Positions 1 through 13,300 of a stretch of 64,000 nt of DNA are shown one piece after another. A program made the translations under genes and the position numbers. The notes beneath the pieces were generated by a model, which made no database searches, had not been told where the DNA came from, and was given only the letters and a program-made list of their open reading frames with translations. The DNA comes from Vitellaria paradoxa (Eukaryota; Streptophyta; Magnoliopsida; Ericales; Sapotaceae), in contig CM034241.1 of NCBI GenBank assembly GCA_019916065.1, forward strand, positions 23,265,541 to 23,329,540, given 5' to 3'. Every line of letters begins with the position of its first letter. The first letter of the stretch is position 1.

Positions 1-345
1 GCATTCACACACAATGCAAAAATAATAACAACAGAGAATAACGAGGAAACCCTTTCAAAGGGAGAAAAATCTCTATTATAAATCCTACTGTCAACAAGTT
101 ATAAGACACTACTTAAATTCTCTACGAATCACTCGCATAAATTCTTTTGCTAATCTTGCTTGAATCACTCAACTAACCTTACAAGCAGGCTTTCTACATC
201 ACACAGAAAGTAAAGAAAGAACAATGAAAGGCTAGAGAAAGAATACTTGAGTTTTCAAGAATAAACTCTTCTAGATCTCTATAATATGTCCCTGTTGTTG
301 TATATACATCAAGGTCACGTACGTATATATAGAGTTACAAAAAGT
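1..345 (-). mobile_element. Fragment of a Sire-type copia LTR (3' part), cut by the window edge
   Basis: Read on the minus strand, this matches the last ~355 bp of the LTRs at 22392-23209 and 26502-27318. It shares the promoter-proximal stretch around 'catattatagag', the 'ttagt(t/c)gagtgatt' block and the ending near 'gcattgtgtgtg'. The LTR end and any internal part would lie left of base 1. The upstream half of the LTR is not visible past ~345, so the copy looks truncated there. Confidence 0.75.
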
Positions 346-1130
346 TACCCTAAATTAACAAAATAAGAAGTAATTACGCTTGGAAGTTACAAATAAAAAG
401 TATGTTTTTAATAATGTAATTTTGTTTATAGTAATTAAAATTTATCTTATATTTCTGTAAAATTTATTTAATTTAATAAAATATATTTACAAATTATTTC
501 AATTTAATTAATTAATTTAAACATATTTAAATAATTAAATTTAATAAACTGTAAATATTAATTTAATTAATTAATTTAAATATATTTAAATAATTAATTT
601 GAACAAGGTATATTAATAAAGAAATAATTTAATAATAAATTATTATATATTAAAAATTTTTTTAATTTAATTAAATAAATTATTGTAATCACAAAATATT
701 ATTTTAATAATAATTAATTTTAATTTTGATACATTAATAATTTTAATATTTATTTATTATTAAGTAAAAATAATTCTAATTTAATAAAAAATAATAAATT
801 TTCTATTAATTTTTTAGGCTTACACTTTTAAATAACTTTTCATTTTCTTAAAATAGTACGTTTGGAGTAACAAAAAGTAAGATAAAATTAGATAAAGTAA
901 TATAAGTTATTAGTTCATAATTCATACAGTAAAATAAAAAATAAATAATTTATAAAATTTTTAAATATTTTTTACTGTATTTTAGAAATTTTTTTTCTCC
1001 GAACGGAACCGAAATAGTAAAAGTAAAAATAAATCAACACAATACATTTTTTTTACTAATTTTTAAACATTTGTAAATATAAAAAATTATGAAAAAAACA
1101 ATAAACAAAAGCGTTTCCTATTTTTCCATT
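346..1130. other. AT-rich intergenic spacer
   Basis: Almost only A and T with many 'ttaatt' and 'aataat' runs. No reading frame, RNA gene or transposon end recognised. It forms the distal upstream region of VHA-H. Confidence 0.6.
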
Positions 1131-1336
1131 TTAGAATCCAATTTCTTCATGGATTCTGAATTCCGACCCTCGATTTCGTAACTGGGCTTTCTATCTTGTA
1201 CGGCCGGTTCAATTTTCGTCGCCATAGTTCCGAGTTGGATTTCTTAAACTCAGACCACCCCTCCCAGATCTCTCTGTGTGTATGCGATCGACCTCAATTT
1301 CTCTCTCTCGGTCCGTGTAGCTCCTCAGTTTTTCCA
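1131..1336 (+). promoter_or_regulatory. Proximal promoter / 5' UTR region of VHA-H
   Basis: Composition changes from extreme AT to mixed sequence with pyrimidine-rich tracts ('tctctctgtg', 'ctctctctcgg'), typical of plant leader sequence, directly before the ATG at 1337. No single TATA box or start site can be fixed by eye. Confidence 0.4.
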
Positions 1337-4300
1337 ATGAAGATCGATCAAGCCGAGTTAACTACCGAGGAGGTAATCAATGAAAACACTTGTGTATGTG
1401 CGTATGTTTGTTGAATTCTTAGCTTAGTTTTGATTTGATCGATTTTTTTTTTTTGGCATAATTCTAGTATGATTCGATTCGCTTGCGGGATTTGGGTTTG
1501 GATCTGATTTTTTTTTTTTTATATTAAGCAATTGGGCATCCCTGGTTGTTACTGTTTTCCTTTGGTAACTATTTGATATACAAAAGATTTTGTTTTCTGC
1601 AAGAAAACGAAGTATTCGATTATGTTCTTTAGTAAATTGAGGGAAATTTAACTTTTGTGTCATTACTCTGATTACTTTAGCTGATATTGGATCCCATTTG
1701 AGGGGGGAAAATCTTAACCTGAGCAATTTAATTTGTCTTGGAGGTGGTGGGTTGCAGTTGGATTCACCCGTAACTAACGGCTTTCTGCAAATCCGACCCG
1801 TGTGTTACATTATTAAAACAGAGTTCTTCACTATTTCTTGAGCAGTTTTGTTGTTTATGGTACTGTGGGTTCTGGCTGCTAATGGTCGCAGTCAAAACCC
1901 TCTAATGGAGTATCGGGACTCAAAAGCGAAGTCACAGAAGGACGTTCCAATTCCATTGATTATGTTGAGCGTCTGAATACAGTCAAAGGACTCGGATTCA
2001 TAGATGAAGATGCTATTTCTAGCAATTTAAAATTTGTGTTCTTGCTTGGTCTCTTGCTTTAAGGCCTTGTCACTTAAGACTGCTGTATTCCCTAAGAATG
2101 CTTTGAGAATTCCTAGCTTCATATTTCAAAATGCAGCCGTATCCCTGGATACCTTGAAAAACAAATTATGATAGCATTTGAGGACTAGTTGTGGTTTAAA
2201 ACTTTAAATGACTTATTGACCTTTATTCGTCACTACAACCCCATTTTGTATTGGTTTTAGAAGATTAGTTCCAGAAATATATTTTCAGAAAGTGTTTTGA
2301 AAACTAGTTTTTAATGCAAAAAAAAGGCATTTGGTGATTATTGCCAAGAAGATTGAATTAAAGATGAATTGTGTTATTCTATTAGGGTTCACCTTAACCT
2401 GTTTATATATATAGGACAACCAAATTAAATAGAAACACAAATAAAGTATAGATATGTAATTTAATGGCATATTGACATGCCGCCCCCTCACCCTCCCCCC
2501 CCCCCAAAAAAAAAAAAAAAAAAGGAAAACTCAACAACTATAAAATTTGGTTTCAAAATCACTTAAAACATATTTTATATATTTTTAGGTTTTTAGGTTT
2601 CTTTGGTTTTGATTCCTAGAAAACTAGCCAAAATGAGGACGACCAAACTAAATAGAAATGCAAATGAAGTATAGATATGTAATTTTATTGGCATATTGAC
2701 ATGCCAAAAAAAAAAAAAACTCAACCATTATAAAATTTGGTTTCAAAATCACTTAAAACATCTTTTAGATATCCTTAGATTTTTGGGTTTATTTGGTCTT
2801 GATTCCTAGGAAACAAGATGAAAAATAGGACAACCAAATGCAGTTTTATGAAATAAACCAGAAAATTGTTTCTAAAACCAATAGACAAACAAGGAGATTG
2901 GCAGGAAACTATTCATGCTTATAAATTGATCTAGGTTACCGTGGATGCTCCTTCATTCATTCCAACTTGTTACTGTACCTTACTTTGTAAATTTTTGCTT
3001 TAGATTTTTTTTAAATTATTATTATTTGAACTACTGCGCTGTATAACAGCTTTTGTGTTTACATAGTTGAATTTGTCAATTATTATCAATATTTATCCAT
3101 TTAGAAGAGGTTGACCAATCTATTTGATTATTTGTTTCTGTTCTCAAGGTTCTCAAAAGGGATATCCCATGGGAGACATACATGACAACCAAGTTAATCA
3201 CAGGAACTGGCCTACAACTGTTAAGGCGTTATGATAACAGATCAGAAAGTCACCGAGCAGCACTGCTGGATGATGTATTGTTTCGTTGCTATTTCTTCCC
3301 TAGTATTGCAATGAGTATTATTTACTGCTATTTTTTTTTTTTACCAACTAATGATCAATTCGAATGTCATATGATTTTTTGGTGCCATCCAGTCCTCAGA
3401 TAATCCTTTATTCCTCTCTCTATTCTGTTAGCAATTAGTCAAAGTGACCTCCTGCATGTTTTTACTTCTCAAGCGTCTTTCAACTTTTGTTGTGCTTTAA
3501 TGTTTGGTAGGGAATATGATATGAAACTGTCTTGTTTGCATGCTACATTTTTATATGAATGTGGTTTGTGGGATGTATGGATCTACTTTATATGAATGTT
3601 ATCATATTGTCATATAGCTTTTGGATTTTCTATCTTTTGAAGGATAGGACAATGTTACGGCATATTAAAGATTTGAGTCCTTTGTTGGCATAGATTTTTC
3701 CACCTTAAATTTGGCACCCCATAGTAGCTTACAGCTGTTACCCCATTATAGCATTTGATATTTGGTTACATTAGCTTTCATCATTCTTTCAGTTAGGTTG
3801 CTTTGATAGTGGTTATTTAGATATATATGGTTTACCAACTTAATCTATTGATGTTTGGGCAACTAAGCTAATTATATATCATTTTTATTCCCACCCTTTT
3901 GTTGCCTGAGGTGTTGCTGTTGCACCATGCAATGCTTCCCTGTAGGATAAATGTGTAATCTAGTAAATTTTGGTGTTTTGAGACAGCAGACAGTTATGGA
4001 ACCAATTGGGCTATTAGTTTGTAACATTTGTTTGTTTTGCTTGTACAGTTCGTTGAGTTGCTGTAATCCTTTTTTCTATGTACTTCCATATTATGAAATC
4101 CTGTAGTTGTGGAGGTCATTTCCCCTCTGAGATAATTACAGTCACAGGTTATGTTATACTTCTCACTAAAATTTTTTATCTTTTAGGTGGAAGGCAAAAA
4201 TATCATGCAATTAAATCGTTAAAAAGTAGCGTCATACTAGTTTTTATGGGAGGTGATACTGCCCCTCCAATAAAAAGTTTCTAGCACTCCACTATAGAAG

Positions 4301-7300
4301 AAAATATTCACACGCATGACGGAGTGCAAGACCCTTTTTTTTTTTTTTTTGTGGAGTGGAGATTGTTTTTATTATTTGACTGTACTAAGGCCTCAATTGT
4401 TACTGGTTGCTAAGCATACTTTAGATGGCTACACTCATATGTGCTTCTTAAGATTGCTGAGAAGAGATTTTTAGCTGATTTATAATTAATAAAGTAATCT
4501 GATGAATATTTCAATGGTGCTGACAAGTTGAAGAAACTATGGCAGGATGGTCCAGCTTACGTTCGCCTGTTCATTACCATATTACGGGACATATTCAAGG
4601 ATGAAACAATAGAATATGTTCTAGCTTTAATTGATGAAATGCTTACTTGTAAGTGGAAAAGATTTCACCCTGGTTATGAATGAAATCCACTTAATTGGCC
4701 TAAATGTTCCTTTCCTGTGGCAGCAAATCCAAAAAGGGCTAGATTATTTCATGACAAGTCTCTTGCTGATGAAGATACTTATGAACCTTTCTTGAGGTGG
4801 GTATCATCCCTTGTTCATACTTACTAAAAAATAAGTAAAGGGCAGCCATTATTTCGTGAACTTAATATGTAATATGTAGATCTATATACATATGTTCTGG
4901 AGTTCTATCATTTCGTCATTCCAAATGTGTTCATTTGTGACTGAAAAGTAAAAGCATCAAGTGTGACCTTGAAGTGTGCATTTGTGACTGATTCTTGTCT
5001 CTGAAGCCTGATTCGCAACATTAAATTTGGCAAACCGTCATCACCTAGATTTCCACTTTTATAATATCCACCAAGTCACCAAACGTAGGTTCATGCAATT
5101 AGTTACTTCTGTGTTGAGATTCTTAGAACTGCCAAATATTGGCTCTTGACTGAAAATATTGTCCAATTTTCTGCTGAGGTTGCTAAGAGTGTGTGTATAT
5201 CGGGAAATCATTATTGTAGCTGAAGGCTATATATCCCAGAATTTTGCATAATAGTTTTGTTTCTGTTTTTCTTCATCTACTTAGTAGCATTCTTCTTTTG
5301 TGCTATATTAACATACACATACCTCGTAACTGACTTGTGAATACAAGAAGATGTTTTTCAGTTGGCAGACATTAGTTTTCTTTTGTTTTGCAAATCAATG
5401 TGCACTAACATAGTTCTGCTCTCAGATTGCTTTGGAGAGGTAACTGGTTTGTACAAGAAAAGAGCTGTAAGATACTTTCTATGATAGTGAGGTACTCGAA
5501 TTATGACCAACTGCCCACACAGTATAATTCAGAGCTTTAAGATCAGATCAAAATTTTGGTGTAACTAAATTTTTGTAATTGATTTCCCCTTATTTTCTGG
5601 GTAATTCCAGTGCTAGGCCAAAAAACCAGGAGGGTCTCACTGCAAATGTAGCAGCATCAAAGAAGCAATTGACTACCATTGATGATGTCTTGAAGGGGCT
5701 GGTGGAATGGCTTTGTGCTCAGGTCTATTTGCACTTTTCCATTTTATGCGTGATTGGCACCTATTATGTTCTAAGCTGCTTCGTAGTTGGTTGGACACAT
5801 TTTTAATGGGTCAAACATATGCTTACGCTTCATTAATTTCGTGATTCCCCATGGGGAGTTACATTAAGGATACAACTCATGGAAGGATTTTGTTTGGAAG
5901 ACAAAATTTGTTGAAGACAAATCACGTAGTTAGTGTTGCTAACAACTTAAATGATTGGCTCGGAAAGATTTTAAAAAAAAAAAAGGTAGGAAAATTGTTT
6001 ATTTAGCCTATACTTAAGTTATTAAGGCATCCCCTTGATATTGCTATTTGCTTTAGTGAGTGGTATATCCCTTGATGCCTTTCTTTTCTTCTTATAAATT
6101 TACTTGGCTTGATTTTCCTAGACAATTGAATACTGTTTTTCTGTATCCTTCTGAGCTGCGGTAGAAGTACTTTAGGTGCTCATGCTGAAGTATTTATTGA
6201 AGCAACTTTTTTGAAAAGATAAGTAAAATTTTATTGATGGAAATGATGAGTACTGCATCCAGAAGATGCAATCACAATCCAAACCAAATACAAACTATTC
6301 GCCAGACTTACCTAAAGAATCTATGAAGTGCATTAAGGAAGAAAGATCTACTTCTCTACCAACATTGACCCAGGTAAATAAACAAATAAAAAACAAGCTT
6401 TTGACTCTCTCTACATTACTTTCCTTGGCTTCAAAGACTCTTCTGTTGCCCTCTTTCCAAACTGACCACAATAGGCAAAGTGGAACCAAATTCCAAACTT
6501 CCTTCTTGTGCTTTACTAAAGGTTGCCCCAACCAAGATGAGAGAAAACTTCTGAGATCATTAGGAGGGCAGAAGTGCACACCAAAGCATGATAGCACTAG
6601 GTACTATATTCCAGTAGTCCAAGAGCAGTGCATGAATAAGTGATCAATAGTTTCCTCACTACATTGGCATAAGGAACAACGATTTACCATAGAATAACCT
6701 TGAAATTTGAGATTATCTATAGTTAGAATTTTATCATAAGCTGCGCACCAAGCAAAGAAAATAGCTCTGGTAGGGGCCACAGATTTCCAAATCTTATTCC
6801 ATGGGAAAGTATCTACCTCTTCTCCTTTCAAGACACTATAGAAAGATCTTACATTGAACACATCAGACTTAGACTGCCTCCAGAACAGTGCGTCATCAGA
6901 GTTGACCCAAATAACTGATTGTAGCAGCTCCATCAACTGAAGGAGATTCCCAAGTTCCCAGTCATTCACATTGCGGCGTAGCAATATAGACCATTCTCTA
7001 GATTGCCTAGAGTCTGTGTAGTAGTCTGAAACTAGAGCATCCTGATCAACATCAATGGCGAAGAAATCAAGGAAAATATCAGCTAAGTAGCCAATGGCCA
7101 ACCATCTTTGCTTCCAAAACAGAATTCTGTCACCTCTGCCCAACTGCCAGGAAATACATTGTTCAAATTAAGACCAGATTTTTCTTATACCCTTCCATAG
7201 GCTGATTCCATAGGGTTTAGAGCATTGGGCAGTATACCATCTACCTTTTTCCTCTTCATATTTAGATACTATCAGCCTCATCCACAAGCTAGAATTTTCA

Positions 7301-10300
7301 TTAGAGTATCTCCAAAGCCATTTCCCTAGTAGAGCTTTGTTTTGCAAATTTAGCTTCTTGATTCCCACGCCACCTGATTTAATAGATGCACAAACAGCCT
7401 TCCAAGCAATCAGATTGTGCTTAAATGCCTCAGCATGTCTCCCCCAAAGAAAGTCTCTTTGCATTTTTTTCATTTCCTTTAAGACAGAGTCTGGGGCAGT
7501 GAAAAGGGAAAGATAGTAAGAGGGCAGGTTTAAAAGGACACTTTTAATGAGAGTTACTCTCGCCCCAGTTGACAGATAATTCAACTTCCAATCTGATAAC
7601 CTTTTCCTGCATCCTTCAATGACAGTCTCCCAAACCTCTTTACTCTTGTACTTGGCTCCCAGGGGCATTCCCAAATAAGTAGATGGAAGGGATCCAATTT
7701 TGCAATCCAAGATTGCAACCAAGTCTCTCGGGTTAGCAAGACTGCCAATAGGAATGATCTCAGACTTGCTGAGATTCCCCTTTAAGCCTGAGACAGCTTC
7801 AAAGCCTAGAAGTGTGCATCTTAAATGTCTTAATTGTGATCTGTCAGCCCCACAAAAAACAATGGTATCATCGGCAAACAGTAAGTGAGATATTCTTATT
7901 AAGTTCTGTTCAATGTTCTCAACTGGAATACCAGTTAGAAGGCCTGCCTGCTTGTTCCACTCTCTTAATCATTCTACTAAGCACCTCCATGACAAGTATG
8001 AAAAGAAAAGGGGAAAGAGGATCCCCTTGTCTTAAACCTCTAGAAGATGTAAAAAAACCTTAAGGAGATCCATTAATTAAGATTGAGAAGCTTGCAGTAG
8101 AAATGCACCACTGAATCTACTTACACCATCGTTCACCAAAACCCATCTTGTTCATCAAGTAAAGTATCGAAGGCTTTTTCAATGTCCAGCTTGCAAATTA
8201 AACCAGTACCTTTTTTCTTTAGAGTTGAGTCAATAACTTCATTGGCCACAAGAATAGCATCTAGGATTTGTCTACCGCTCACAAAGGCAGACTGAGTGTC
8301 TGAGATCAAAGAGTTCATAACCAGCCGTAGCCTGTTAGCTAGTACCTTGGCCAAGAGCTTATAGATAACTCCCACAAGAATTATAGGCCTGAAATCCTGA
8401 ATTTTCTCGACACCAGATTTCTTAGAAATCAAGGCAATGAATGTACAATTCAAATAGTGAACAAAACTGCTATTATGGTAGAAATCAGTGAAAATCTGCA
8501 TTATGTCCTTAAAAATATCTCAACAGTGTTGGAAGAATGCAATTGTCCAGCCATCTGGACCAGGAGCTTTGTCTCCATTCATCTCTTTCAAGGATTGTAT
8601 GACTTCATGTTCTGTAAAAGGAAGCTCAAGCCCTTCCATCTCAGTAAAGTCCAGCCGAGGAATTTCCAAGAAATCCACTTGAGGTCTCCAAACATATTCT
8701 TCCTTAAACAGCTAATTATAAAAATCCAAGATATGCTTCTTGATTTTCTAGGATCCTCAGTGATAATCCCATCAATCTTCAATTTGCTTATCCAGTTAGC
8801 TCTTCTGTTAGCTGAGGCAATTTTGTGGAAGTATTTGGTGTTCCTCTCTCCCTCCTTGAGCCATTTAACTCTAGATTTTTGTCTCCAACAAATTTCCTAC
8901 ATCTGAATTAATTTATTCAATCCATCTCAGTAGAGTCCAGCTGAGGAATTTCCAAGAAATCCACTTGAGGTCTCCAAACATATTCTTCCTTAAACAGCTA
9001 ATTATAAAAATCCAAGATATGACTCTTGATTTTTCTAGGATCCTCAGTGATAATCCCATCAATCTTCAATCTGCTTATCCAGTTAGCTCTTCTGTTAGCT
9101 GAGGCAATTTTGTGGAAGTATTTGGTGTTCCTATCTCCCTCCTTAAGCCATTTAACTCCAGATTTTTGTCTCCAACAAATTTCCTCCATCTGAATTAATT
9201 TATTCAATTCGAGAATTAGGCCTGTTTTGTTGCTTCTTTCTTGCTTCGATAGCATGTCATCTTCATCAAGTCTGTCTATATTTTCAATTTCCTGTTCTAG
9301 TTTATTCTTCTGCTGTTCAAGCCTCGCAAAAACCTCACTATTCCATTTCTTCAGATCAGCTTTTAAGTATTTCAGTTTCTGCATCATCCTAAAACTTGCA
9401 CTTTCAGCAAAACTGTAATTGGACCACCAGTTGGCTACCATTTCTTTGAAACCTTCAACCTGCAACCACATGTTCTCAAATCTAAAGGGTTTTGGTCCAC
9501 CCTTAATTGCTCCCCCATCGAATAGGATTGGAAAATGATCTGATGCTAGTCGAGGTAGAGTTCTTTGACAAACAATGGGGAAAAGATCCTCCTAGTTTGC
9601 AGAAATAGGAATCTATCGATTCTTGATTTGCTAATTCTATTGCTTCATGTAAATTTCCTGCCACCTAGAGGAAGATCAATGCAACTTAAATCATCAATAA
9701 AATCTGAAAAGGCCTTCATTTGTTTAGTTCTCCTTGTATAGCTCCATTTATCCTCAGTATTCTTGACCATATTGAAGTCTCCACCCATACACCATGGAAC
9801 AACCCAGCGAAAGACAGCAGCACCAATCTCTTCAAGGAAATCAGCCTTTAGGTTTCTGTCCACAGGCCCATAAACTCTTGTGAAGGCCCAGGTTATTTCC
9901 TCCTCAGTGTGTTTGAATAGACAGGAAATTGAGTCGGCCCCTAACTCACACTCCATCATGTTTAATTTCCTATGATCCCACATAATGATGATTCCACCAG
10001 AAGTTCCAATAGAGTTCAAGGTAACCCATTTACACCAGCTTCCTCCCCACAAAGTACGCAATATGGAGTCATCAGCTTGACAGAGTTTAGTTTCTTGCAA
10101 ACATACAACATCGGGCTTCCACTTCTTGATACAGGACTTAATTAGCATCATTTTTCTTGGGCCTCTACAACCTCTAACATTCCAATTTAGTATTTTTGGC
10201 TTCATTTTAAACACAAATGAAATTATTCTCCTCCTCTCCTTCTGCAACATCCTCAATCCATCCCCCTTTGTCATAAGAAATCGAGCACTGCAGGTTTTTC

Positions 10301-13300
10301 AATTTCCGAACACCTCTTCTAGCACTTCGATTCTGTTTGTTCCCATCCTCTCTTTTCTTCTATGGATCTAAGCAACTCCATTAACTTATCTTCAAAACCT
10401 TCGCTTGAGATTCCCAAAATCTTCTTGAAAGATTTCATTATGTTAAGCACCCAGGCAGAAATTTTTTATTGATCTTGGCCACAGTTTTCCAGCAGCAGAG
10501 GTTCGACTGGCTCTTGGCATTCAACTTCAGGATTAACTGAAGCTAATGGAAGGCAGTCTAGCACATCCACGTTGTCTTCCAATTGAGTGGTCTGCAGCTC
10601 CTAGATTGGGCTGTACAGGCTTAAGGAGAGCTAATACTTCTCATGAGATGAGTCATTTTTTGACTCTAAACTTCTATCTGTAAATGCTTCTCCCGAGAGG
10701 TCTTCCTCATCGAAGGAAGAGACCTTATTATTAAGCAATAAAGGAGTCTCTTTGAGGTGCTTCTTAGAGAAATATTTTTTGCCATACAATGCTTTCTGTC
10801 TAATAGAGTGATGATCCCCAGTGTAAAGATAGGTACATTTGCATCTGCCTTGTAATTATTTCCATCGTGATGAACCACCAGGCTGGGTTCATTGTAGGTG
10901 GGGCCTCCATCTCCAAGGCTGCTTAGGACATTGAATTGGTTAGCCTCCTGTTTGTCCTTAGCAATTAACGTTTTTTGTTTATTTCTAAGAATTGGGATCC
11001 ATTTAGCTTCCCCTACAGACTTTGGGTGACTTTTGAAGTGGTGAGCCACATGTTGCTTTAATTGTTTATCCTTTCGACTTCCAAAGGCAGTTGCATTCGA
11101 TGCACCAACAGCTGTTTCACGCGCCACCATCTTCCTTCCCTCCGGTGGCCGAAAATTGCCTTTGGACAAAGAATCATCAACCCAATCAACCCATGGTTCT
11201 TGTTCCACCTAGAGTGGGCAGTGATACATGAGTTGGCCTACAACTACTTTGATAGAAGCTGGAATGGCTCTACCATTGCCTTTGACTCTTTAAGTGTTAT
11301 TGTAGGTTCTTGGAGTGCCTAGTCTCCTCATCAATCTCCAAAAATCCACCACAGAACTCGCCAATGCTTCGAAAGACCCCAAGACTCCAAATGTAGACAG
11401 GCAGTCCAACCACTTTAACCCATACAGTAGACTGGCTTCTTCCTCTTCTTGAGCAGCAGCCCCAACTATGCCATTTGTCTAAGAACAGTGGATGGCCATT
11501 GAAAGTAATCCTCTCCATCAAGAACTTTTCTGCTAATTCCTTGGAAGGAAAAGAAAATAGGAACCTTTCCCCATCCAAAGTTTTGATGTCCAGTCCTCCA
11601 GGAATTTTCCATTTCTTGTTCAACCATGTGGAAATAGTGCCTATGTCTATGCTGTGTGAACTTGGACCTCCAAACCTGCCAATAAGACAACAGCTCATGT
11701 TGTGACTGCTACAAACTGCATCTTCAAAGTTCACTGATATATGCTAGCCCATATTTGAACTTCGAATATTAGGAGGGTTCCTTTTTGGTAAAGCAGCAGC
11801 TTGAAGATAGGATCTATTACTAGTCCTCCTTTCTAGGCCACTATCATTAGGACTAGGCATTACCTAGTATAGACTTTGGTTGCTCTTATAGGAAGTGAGA
11901 TTATCTATTTCTCCTGTGGTAAACTCAAAGATTAAATTGGTGAAGAAACACCAACCTTGCCCTGCTGAAAGTTCTGGGATCCTAACCTGGTATCTTCCGA
12001 AAGGAGCAAATAGACGAAGCTCAAGTTTCCTGTCATGGCCGTCTCTGATTCTGGTGCAAACAAGATTCCTGTGTCCTCCTCTAAGATGACCAAGTTGCTA
12101 TATTCCAGCATTGGATTTGAGCTCCTTTACACACATCTTCTGAATCTAGACTAATTCTTCTTCATAAAACTCTAACATAGCCTCTACCCCTCTCCACAAT
12201 CCTAACGCTATCTTTAATCTTGAAATCCTGATCAATGTCAATGGAGATACCATTAATATGAAAAGATTTCCTGCCCCTCACACTATGCTGAAAGAGTCTG
12301 TTGTTTCTAGAGTGGTGCTTGTTAGCAGAATATCCCCTAACATGCGCCGAGAGCTTTTGAGAGTTGAAGAGAAATCTGGGTATTTATTGAAGCAAGATAT
12401 ACATAACCATGCATATTTGTAGGCTTGTCCATTTTGTTCTCATCAAGTTTTCTTAGTTTAGGAATATGGATAGGCTTTAATAGTGACTACTTCTAGATCC
12501 TTCTTAAAATGGTCACCTTTCCTGAAAATCAATAAATAAAGAAAGCATAAATGATGGGATACTCTAAGTTTGCTTGCATTTTAGGGAGGATCATCTGCAA
12601 GTTTGTAGAAATATATATGTTTAGATCCTAGAAGAATCGATGATTGAACGGTTCAAAGTTATTTTTATGTTCCTTTCAGCCCAAAAAAACAAACTAATGA
12701 TGTTTGGTTAAATGACCAAAATGTCCTTGATATTTTCTTAGCAATCAGCATTTCGGCTCTTATTCTGTTTCTCTATAAACCATGGTGAACCACCACAATG
12801 TCAATTGTCACCAAAGAAAGTACAAATAGGGCAACATGCCAAACTCATAATAGTTGTTTCTTCTCACTCCCATGTCTCTCCCTCTCTCTAAAAGTAAACC
12901 CATCAATGGAGAACTCACCAAGTTTCCTAGAAAATCAAAATGCATCTCTGACATCATTTCCGAACAGCCAAAGCACCCATGATATAAGCAATAGTAATGT
13001 CAATGGCCTCCACTGCCTGCCATCACCAGTACACAAACAGCACCTGCCACACCCATTACAAGTCTGTTGATGCAGATCGGTAATGTACTGTATTAAATCA
13101 AACCATTCAAGAGACGACTCTGACTATCAGCACCTTCATTGTGAAGCAAAATGAGGACCCCAGCAAGCAATGGTAAATATTTGAAGGAAAATTCAGACTA
13201 CCCAAGTCTATATTCAATTACAAAGTCTGAAACCTTGACTCAAAATTTCAGACCAATATACAGAAATCAAAGAAATAATCATGTTGAAAATGATATTTTA

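Larger units (their letters stand above)
6206..12380 (-). mobile_element. Near full-length L1-type LINE inserted in VHA-H intron 6
   Basis: The 15-bp sequence TATTTATTGAAGCAA lies at both 6191-6205 and 12381-12395, so the insert is 6175 bp. Read on the minus strand it starts at 12380, runs through ORF1 then ORF2, and ends at 6206 in a short A-rich tail after 'ataaaattttacttatc', a usual plant L1 3' end. Size and order fit an essentially complete plant L1. It is opposite to the host gene, so the host polymerase meets no sense LINE poly(A) signal. Several frameshifts and stops show it is dead. Confidence 0.92.

Noticed and set aside
8457..8906. 149-codon plus-strand open frame
   Set aside because: Antisense of the LINE reverse transcriptase; the minus strand carries the recognised motifs.
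12798..13070. 90-codon plus-strand open frame in VHA-H intron 6
   Set aside because: No family resemblance, low-complexity S/P/L composition, inside an intron.
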